Program-made: the position numbers and the translations under genes | The notes under the pieces: generated by a model | The model's database searches: none | The model's input: only the letters and a program-made list of their open reading frames with translations | What the model was told of the DNA's origin: nothing | Assembly (NCBI GenBank): GCA_019915015.1 | Contig: JAHBBC010000005.1 | Location: 62,001 to 126,000 of the forward strand | Direction of reading: 5' to 3' | Origin: Auriscalpium vulgare | Taxonomy: Eukaryota > Basidiomycota > Agaricomycetes > Russulales > Auriscalpiaceae | Length of the DNA stretch: 64,000 nucleotides | In this document: one piece after another, positions 57,134 through 64,000 of the stretch | Numbering within the stretch: the first letter of the stretch is position 1 | How the letters are laid out: each line of letters opens with the position of its first letter

Positions 57134-60100
57134 TTATTGAAACAAGGCATCTGTGCTGAAATCATTGTCCTCTTCATCAGAATCTGGTATGCTCTCGTCC
57201 CTAGCCTGACCTGCACTGACTCCGACAGCAGGGTTCCGACGTGCAGGAAGCTGAGCTTCCTCCGCGAGGACATCAGATAAAATTGCAGACCTCAGGTTGA
57301 TGTGAGGCATCTTGATGAAAGCATTGGCAGGTTCGTACGGTTCTGCCAGGTCTTCACCTTGAACGTCATTGTCGTCATTGTCGTCTTCTTCGTCCGACAT
57401 CGGTGCGGGTGCGTTTTCTGAAGAGGGGAATACCTTCTTTTCGATGTTGTAGAACTTGACCGAAGGGAATTGATTAGTGTGCGCGCGCACCTGCTCGAAT
57501 GGTTGGAACACTGTGTACTTCAATAAAGAACGGAGGTTGCTTACCTTGCTCTTAGACATGTGGTACTGTCGGACTTGAGTCATTGCAGACATGTTATGCA
57601 CGGATAGCCGATTCCTATGCTTTGGAGTAAGCCATGTGAATGTAGAGCCAGTCCGTTCATCGGGCATGGAGTTGACTCGGACGGAATACAGTTTGATAGC
57701 GAGATGCTATTCATGACAGCATCAGTCGGCAGCGCTCGGTGAATCATACGGACACGAACACGTACCGGAAGGATGTGCACATTATCAGAGCCAACACGGC
57801 CCTTCCACCACTTAAGGACCGCCTGCGGAACCGTATCGTCGAGCGGATGATCGAATGGGAACTGGTGTCGAGCATAGGCTAGAGTTTCCCTGTGAAGTTG
57901 GGCTGTAAATGATTTCCCTTTTTTTGCCCACTTCAAGAATGCCTTCTTATGGCCATGAACGATCTCTTTCTCTCCGATGTTGGCTAAGAAGCGGACAACG
58001 GACTCGAAAATTGATGGATGCCGAACACCAATGAGTGTCACCTTCTCGCCTTCCGGTAGCCACAGGTCCGACGTGATAAGATCTGATTGATGCACACATA
58101 AGACAGCGACGAGATGCAAGCAAAAGAATGGCTCTAACCAGGGTTCAGATATGCTGCAGCAAGGTATGCATTATTAGCTATGTTGCCATCCAGAAAGAGT
58201 TGGCGATGTCGCGCATTGAGGATGCCGCGGATGGCGTTCGCGACCTCAGCGTCAAAATACAGCCTAGGATTTTGAAAGGCGTCCTCTGTTGCACGAATAA
58301 CAGCATGCCAGAATATATAGACGTCGGCAGCAGTCGCCTCCAGAGCCTCCAGGCAGGCTAATGCCTTTGTTGCAGGCAAAGTGGCCGCGATGAACTGGGA
58401 GAGACCAGACTCGAACTTGAATGTCTGGTGATCATCCGGTGCAGGCTGAAAATACTCAGCAATTTCCTGCGAATGTTGTCAGCAAGTCATTTCGTCTAGT
58501 CGATCCATCAATTGTACCTCATAAAGTCCGTTAGGCGATTCACGGATGACTTTCTTGATCGCAGCTGAGGACCGATGGACAGAGCGAGCAGAGAGCGGGA
58601 TTGTTGCGAATCTCGTCTTTCCGATAGCCTCCAGGCCGCGTCCTGTCTTTAGTTTTTCACGAGCTTTCTTGAGGGCTGCATGTCCAGCGTGCGAGGTATG
58701 AAATAATGTTATTGTCTGCCGCACCACACGGATGATCTGGTTGCGGATTAGATCTGATTAATGCTGGTAGTGTGGACGTTTGCGCACCGGTTTGAAAACA
58801 TCAATGAGATTAATCTCAAGGATTGTGCGATTCAAGTGATGGCAAACATCCGCAAGATTGAGCGCAGTGGGCATGAGGGCCAGAATTGCAATGGAACGCG
58901 AGGCTCGCGTGTTACCCGTGCTATCACATGTCAGGCCGGAAAACCTGGACGGACCGATGGCATTGACAATCTGCGCGAAGTTGTTAGAAATTGCTGAAGT
59001 AGTTAAGTTCCAATGCCCACGCACCGGACTTGCGACATTCTCAACAATCCAAGGTGCAGTGTGCGACTCGGAAGTTGCCTCCCGTGTGTCCATCAAGTAT
59101 ACTTCACGGTCTGAGGTCGAGACGTGTACAGTCCAGTAGGACTCACGACCTGTCGAAGTTCCGCCGTCATAGGAGAGAGTGAGGTCTTCCTGACCTTGCA
59201 GATACTTGAGTTGCTCCCGGCGGACCCACGATGCTTCGTTTACGATGCCTTCATATTCGAGCTTGTCTCTGGTTGAAGGTGCATATGATGGTAAGGCAAT
59301 CTCAAGCATCTCCTTCCACTCCGGGCGCGAGACGATATATGTTGGCAAACCCGCGACGCATATGAGTTTAAGAATGGCAAGGTCGAGCTTTCTGTGACGC
59401 TCGAGCTTCCCAAGCGCCTTTGCTTGCCGAAAGAACGCATGTGTCGCGGCGCCTGCATCTTGCTTCTCCCCATCTTGTCCAATTCCATCTTGAGCTCCTA
59501 GTTCCTTCGCAACCATCATGGATCCTTTCGAATTGGTGAGCTCCTGGACCTGCGCAGACAGTGCCTTTCCAGCTGAATGTATGTGCACTTTCTCCCGCAG
59601 CTCTGAGGACAGCTTGGGGCAGTCCTTTGCATGACGAACGACTCGGATCAACGCTCGATGTCGGAAAGTATGATGGCAAGGGTTATCAGGACCTCCGACA
59701 CAGCGCCAGAGCAGCGTAGTTGGATTGTCGCGGCGATAGCAAGCCTCGGTGAGAGCGTCCATCAGAGGATCCGGCGGCCGTCCTCCCCGGCGCGCATCCT
59801 TCTTCGGCTGCACCCATTTGACAAGGTCACCAGGGTTAAGCTCAATCTCCATGTCGCTCCCATCTTCTTCCCCCATCTCGTTCACATACGGAGCTGCGCC
59901 GTCCGCAACTCCTTCGGCATCTGATTTCTGTTCATCGAGCTGCTGGTCTTGCAGTACCGGTGAACTACTAGGCTGCTTGTGCGTAGCGACTGTGTTTCCG
60001 CCCGAACGCTTTGCAACCTGTAAGCAAAGCTTCTGTTACTTACTGCTGTCGCGCGCTGACAACCTCTTTGGGCACTTACAGTTGACGTTCCAGCAATATG

Positions 60101-61651
60101 CAGATTCAACGGCGCCGGTTTGAAGACCTCGTCCCACTGCTGCTTGCTCCCCGCATTGCCGGAACTCTCCGCCGGTTCCTTTCCTTTCGAAGCGGCATTT
60201 TTCTTCGTGCGTTTGGCTGGCACGGTGAGTGGCGTGACATTGGTGGCTACACTCAGTCGCCTCTTAACGACGCCTTCTAGACTCAATAACTGCGGCTTCG
60301 TGAACGCCGATGTGTGCGCACTTGCCCGTATAAGCATGCCAGGCGCTAGCATATTGGACTTGTATTTGAGACTGTCCTGCACTGTCGGTGAGTCGAGTCC
60401 GCAAGTAAGTGAAGCTGAGCGCGCACTGACCATGTCACGTAGGTAACACATTATGTCAGCAAGGTGTCGAATGCGTTGCACGACACAGTCTGTATCCGAG
60501 AGGAGATGGATGTCGTCGGGGATGAGATGGTGAGCAAGAGAATTGTGGCTGAGGACAGAGCAGGAGAAGCTGTCGAGCTGTGGGGTGCATGGTAACACGT
60601 TGAGTGAAAGCGGCCCAGTCGCTCCGTGTTGTCCTAACCACCATTCTATCATCTCCAACAGCTCGCGGGGCGGCTTCCGTCCAAGAGAATCAGCATAGAA
60701 AGCCGTGTGTGGCTCTACGCTGATCGCAACGGACACCCAGTGATTTGTCTCGTGTACGGCTGCTGGCAAGAGCACATCCGCGCCATCGATCCGCACCCCG
60801 ATCGTCATTCCAACCTCCTTGAGTGATCCATCTTGCAGCTGCGAGCCAGCCAATCGTAGGGGAGTGATGCCGCGCATTGATTGGTAAGATGTTCCGCTAG
60901 CATTGAGTCGTGCGCGGTTGCGGTACGTGTCAATGAGCTTGACTGATGCCGCACTCGGCAGTATACATGCCGGCTTGCCTTGTCTTTGCAGACGATGACC
61001 TAGCAGCATCCCCAGCTGATCCATATGCTCCGCCGCCAGCCAACGCCGACCACAGTACGATGTAAGCGTCTTTGGATCGACGCCCATCGTCGTTGGGAGG
61101 GGTACGTCCCATGGCCAGTCGTCGAGGAGTGCTGACGTGTCTGCAGCAAGGGACTTCACCTCGTCGTTGAGCAAGCCCTCGGTCCAAGTCTTCAACCACG
61201 CAGTGGCCAGAGAAAGGCGCGCCTTGGCAGCGAGTATGCGCCGGACCTCGTACCAGTAGGTGAGAACCCACATCGGGGTTTTGAGTGTTTGTTGAGTGAC
61301 CGACTCTTGAACAGGATAGCCCAGGCAAGCATAGCCTGTCTCTAGGGCGGGGATGACGCGGTTTTGCAGGATTTCCAACACCTCGGTGTGCGGCGGCATC
61401 GGCCTAGAGAGCAGGACCATTGCATTTGCGGCCGTTATGAAGCTTTGGCCCTTCGAGAAGAGTGTGCTCTGCTGGAGCAGAGACGGCGCGTTCGCCTCCG
61501 GTGGGACAGGGAAATTTTGGATATCGGCATTGCGCAGGGCTGGTGTGGGTAGTAGGACATGTTTAATGTCGTCGGGAATGGGTATTCTTTTGAGGATATC
61601 ACCCAGAGTTTGAAATGAGTCGATGTCGTGGATGACCTCGTCGTCCGCCAT
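57134..61651 (-). CDS. Ulp1-like cysteine protease domain fused to a hAT transposase
   Basis: Eight exons: 60080-61651, 59025-60017, 58788-58970, 58518-58736, 58139-58466, 57766-58082, 57545-57706 and 57134-57490. All phases close and give about 1,376 residues. Residues 1-500 carry a C48/Ulp1-like domain: VHETNHWVSVAISVEPHTAF (His), YADSLG (Asp), and CTPQLDSFSCSVLSHN (Gln and catalytic Cys). After a Lys/Ser-rich linker comes a BED-like Cys/His patch (LLWRCVGGPDNPCHHTFRHR). The hAT RNase-H core follows (DLTLSYDGGTSTGRESYW; GLTCDSTGNTRASRS; ADVCHHLNRTILE). The hAT dimerisation region comes next (VLKWWKGRVGSDNVHILP; NSMPDERTGSTFTWLTPKHR), then an acidic tail. The 62-nt intron (60018-60079) has GTAAGT and ACAG signals and is what joins the two halves; without splicing, the first frame would stop at 59882. 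Ulp1 enzymes cleave SUMO; activity here is inferred from motifs only. Confidence 0.82.
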
Positions 61652-62064
61652 TTGACAGTTTTGAGGGTTGGCAAAATGTGCTAGGCCAGTGTCGAAGGTG
61701 AAGATTGCGCCCTCATTTAGTCACTCACTACGGAGTGTAAATGTCGATCACAGCAACGGGTCGATCATACACACGTTGCTGCATACAACACTCTTGCAAC
61801 TATCCCATGCCGAGGCGGGATGTGTCTAATACCTCCTTAAACATCCGCGTAGCATTGCACAACCACCTTACGACTGCCGGCCATGTCTGCGTGCGAGGCT
61901 GCGAGCCTCATGGCTCATGGGCCGGCGCCGGGCGCCGGAGGGGCCGACACACATCACGTGCTGGAGGTATTGTACCGGGTATATTGGGGCCCAGGGCAGG
62001 GCAGGTATGGTACCGGTACTATACAGGTACATTACCGGGGAAAAACGTTTTCGGGGAAAAACTC

Positions 62065-62084
62065 AGGTTTTTCCCGCAACGCTA
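62065..62084 (-). repeat. Right terminal inverted repeat of the hAT element
   Basis: Reads tagcgttgcgggaaaaacct on the minus strand; one mismatch to the left repeat. Confidence 0.85.
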
Positions 62085-63836
62085 GGATTGGCATATATGG
62101 ACTCGTCACGGGTCATTGCCCTGACAGTTACATGTTGTCAGGTACAGCGCGCAGGAGAATGTGCGTAGGTTCTGACCATATGTTAGGGATCACCACAGTG
62201 TCAGCAGGGATATCGAATCCACGGTACTGGTCATCGTTTACGGAGCGGTGGGGCAAGCCTGGCTGGTCGGTGGTCAGAGGGTTGCGACGGACGAAATAGG
62301 GAGCGTCGCATTGCCTAACGGCACGGGGGCTGCCCACCTATGGTATCGGGTCGTGAGTTTTGTGGGCCCGTCAGAGGCATAGAGCATACCGATAAATCTC
62401 TTTCAGAACACAGTCTAGATATGGGAGAGACGACCGATCGTCGAATTCCGGAAGGCGGTCGCGGCCGATGATAGAGTCGATCTCTGCCTGTGCTCGAGCG
62501 AATGCGGCAGGATGCATCACCATCAGCAAAAACATGGACTCTAGCATGGCGGTCGTCTGTGCGGTCAGTGAGTCGTGTTTGCCACATCTTTGATGCAGAG
62601 AACATACTGTATCAGTTGCAGCTGCGAAATTGCAAATTTAGACTCCAATATGAAAGTTTGCAGAGAAATCACACCCGCGTATAATACTCCCGCCGCCCCC
62701 TTAATATCTTCTTCGTCAGCGATGCCAATGGAATTGCTTTGGACTAGAAGGCTAGATGTGAATGACGGGATGGCCGTTCCCGCAGCCTATTCCAAAAGTG
62801 ATGAGTTGGCCAGTGGCATCGACACAGCCTACGCTACGGATGTACCGACCATTCTCCTCTGAACCATGCGAAACGGCGCGTCAAGCATTTGCTGCACCTT
62901 TTCTCGGGTTTCAAGCGCTCGGCGCTTGAATCCCGCGCCTGGCATCCAGCTGGGAATATATTTGACTGTCCGAGCGGCCTGAGTGACTAGGTGACCTCAA
63001 CGCAGGGACACGACGTACGCGCCGGAAAAAAGTCAACGAGCACCGCGCCGTAATTGGCAGAACCAGTGACCGTGTCGTAGCCTGCTTCCTCGGCGAGGCG
63101 GACGTACAGCTCGTCAACGGACTTCACTGTGTGGCCGTACGCTATCTTCATGATCGTCGCTGCGGTGAAACTGAAAGGACACAAGCATGCTCAGCAGATA
63201 CAAATAATTCTTGAACAGGTCGTCGCCTACCGCCGGACATGCCGTATGAGCTCCTCCGGTGTCTCCGCCAGACCGAGCAAAAAGACACATGCTTCACTGC
63301 GCTGCAAGGGTCGGAACGCCATGACCGATTGCGGATTGAAGTGATCCCAGATCATGCGCCGATGTTTCCGAAACCGGTCTCCGTATGGGAGGTTTGTGAT
63401 AACGGAATCCCATCCCATCCTACGGGGCATTGTCAACGAGCGTCCGACTAGTCGAACTTCACACCGTACAGTTCGGCGATGAGGACGAGGCGCGGGCGGC
63501 ATGAGTAGTTCAAGCTCCGTTTCTCCATGAGGTCGCGAGCAGCCTTCTGAGAGTTCAAGATGACGATGGAGCGCCCGAACACCTTGGCGTGTATGATGTC
63601 CGAGCCTGTAACGGCCGTGCAAGTCAGTAGGCGGGAGACAGCATGTGGGACGTACCATATGTCTTCCCCCATTTCCTGAACGTCTCCTCTGTGCATCCTG
63701 ACGTTAAATGGCGAAGGTTTCCAATGAGCGGATCCTGCGGGGGTCCAGGGGGGAGCCTTCGACGACCAGTGCTGATCCACTTTGAGACAGCGACGGTGCA
63801 AAGCAGTATAGCTGCAAGGACAACGTTCAAGCCCAT
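62085..63836 (-). pseudogene. Cytochrome P450 gene truncated by the hAT element
   Basis: The N-terminus, MGLNVVLAAILLCTVAVSKW, is a membrane anchor followed by RRRLPPGPPQDPLIGNL. Exons 63656-63836, 63465-63605, 63231-63419 and 63170 onward give GWDSVITNLPYGDRFRKHRR, IMKIAYGHTVKSVDELYVRL and TQAARTVKYIPSWMPGAGFK. The I-helix reads YAAATDTTTAMLESMFLLMV and the K-helix YLDCVLKEIYR with ExxR. Then come PVPLGLPHRSVNDDQYRGFD, IPADTVVIPNIW and, in the last exon (62085-62120), AMTRDESIYANP. The next base starts the transposon's terminal repeat. The PERF motif and the heme-binding cysteine loop, about 100-120 residues, are missing. The frame would run into the element and stop within the terminal repeat. 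The intron at 62259-62314 has a GC donor. Without the heme ligand the product cannot be a working P450. Confidence 0.85.
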
Positions 63837-64000
63837 CGAGTAGAGTTGGCCAAGCAGGTAGAAAGTGCGGAGGGTAGGGTGGGGCGGGACGGTCTCGGGT
63901 GGACACTCATGAGCAGCGCTTTATACAGGGTCCCGGATCGACGCAAACAGAAGAATCGACTATCCCGACCGCGGGTCCCGGCGTGTGCGCGAGTTTCGAA
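63837..64000. other. Upstream flank of the P450 gene
   Basis: A TATA-like tttatac near 63921, about 85 bases before the P450 start on the minus strand, is a candidate core promoter. The window ends here. Confidence 0.35.

Larger units (their letters stand above)
56755..62084 (-). mobile_element. hAT-type DNA transposon carrying a Ulp1-hAT fusion gene
   Basis: The element is 5,330 bp. Its left end, tagtgttgcgggaaaaacct (56755-56774), is matched by its inverted copy at 62065-62084 with one mismatch in 20. Subterminal regions share CACGTG (56864-56869 and 61957-61962) and several ggtaccgg-type motifs on both sides. The single large gene inside is transcribed right to left. The coding frames are open and the splice sites intact, so the copy looks recent or active. 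No 8-bp target-site duplication is seen: the left flank reads gacctcag and the right flank ggattggc. The right flank is P450 coding sequence and the left flank is not. Confidence 0.85.

Noticed and set aside
58758..59885. Separate 375-residue gene starting at 59885
   Set aside because: The initiating codon would be GTG, and splicing the 60018-60079 intron carries the upstream protease frame directly into it, so it is an internal exon.

Overview
This window looks like a stretch of an Agaricomycete (basidiomycete) genome, most likely from the Polyporales. The genes are GC-rich and split by many short introns of about 45-65 nt, mostly with GTGCGT, GTACGT or GTAAGT donors. The gene families are typical of wood-decay mushrooms: an aryl-alcohol-oxidase-like GMC oxidoreductase, a WSC-domain secreted protein, a cytochrome P450, isoprenylcysteine methyltransferase paralogs, and an expanded family of multi-spanning membrane proteins. 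All exon models below were read by eye from frames, splice signals and protein similarity; no alignment program was run.

Layout. 1-2365: no supportable gene. 2366-4095 (+): membrane-protein paralog A. 4543-6227: an F-box gene (-) with an apparent frameshift, and an inverted relic of its 3' part. 6977-9024 (-): a secreted protein with an array of duplicated mini-exons. 11203-12279 (+): a disordered protein. 13205-14977 (-): an Rtt106-like histone chaperone. 15392-22844 (+): three isoprenylcysteine methyltransferase copies (one dead, two intact), a WSC-domain protein and a 2.1 kb foldback transposon. 22949-24349 (-): mannose-6-phosphate isomerase. 24559-26435 (-): membrane paralog B. 27305-29583 (-): eIF2D. 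29910-32077 (-): GMC oxidoreductase. 33283-36436: DIM1 (-) and a BBC1-like protein (+), divergent. 37391-42065 (-): membrane paralogs C and D. 43036-44865 (-): DUF1365 protein. 45091-47429 (+): a lysine-rich disordered protein. 47745-51019 (-): the histone H3K36 methyltransferase SET2. 52011-53715: complex I NDUFA6 (-) and PDAP1/PP28 (+), divergent. 54170-56554 (-): a PPR protein. 56755-62084: a 5.3 kb hAT transposon. 62085-63836 (-): a P450 cut off by that transposon.

The housekeeping genes (DIM1, eIF2D, MPI, NDUFA6, SET2, Rtt106-like, PDAP1) are interspersed with lineage-specific genes and mobile DNA. They serve rRNA methylation, translation initiation, GDP-mannose supply, respiration and chromatin. 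They do not form a pathway cluster, and there is no sign of a secondary-metabolite cluster.

The most interesting object is the hAT element. It carries one long multi-exon gene, and once the introns are removed the reading frame joins a Ulp1/C48-type SUMO-protease-like domain to a complete-looking hAT transposase (about 1,376 residues). Its right terminal repeat abuts the interior of a P450 coding exon, and the P450 heme-binding end is missing from the window. Also notable are the phase-conserved duplicated exons of the secreted protein and the long-inverted-repeat element with a perfect 10-bp target-site duplication.
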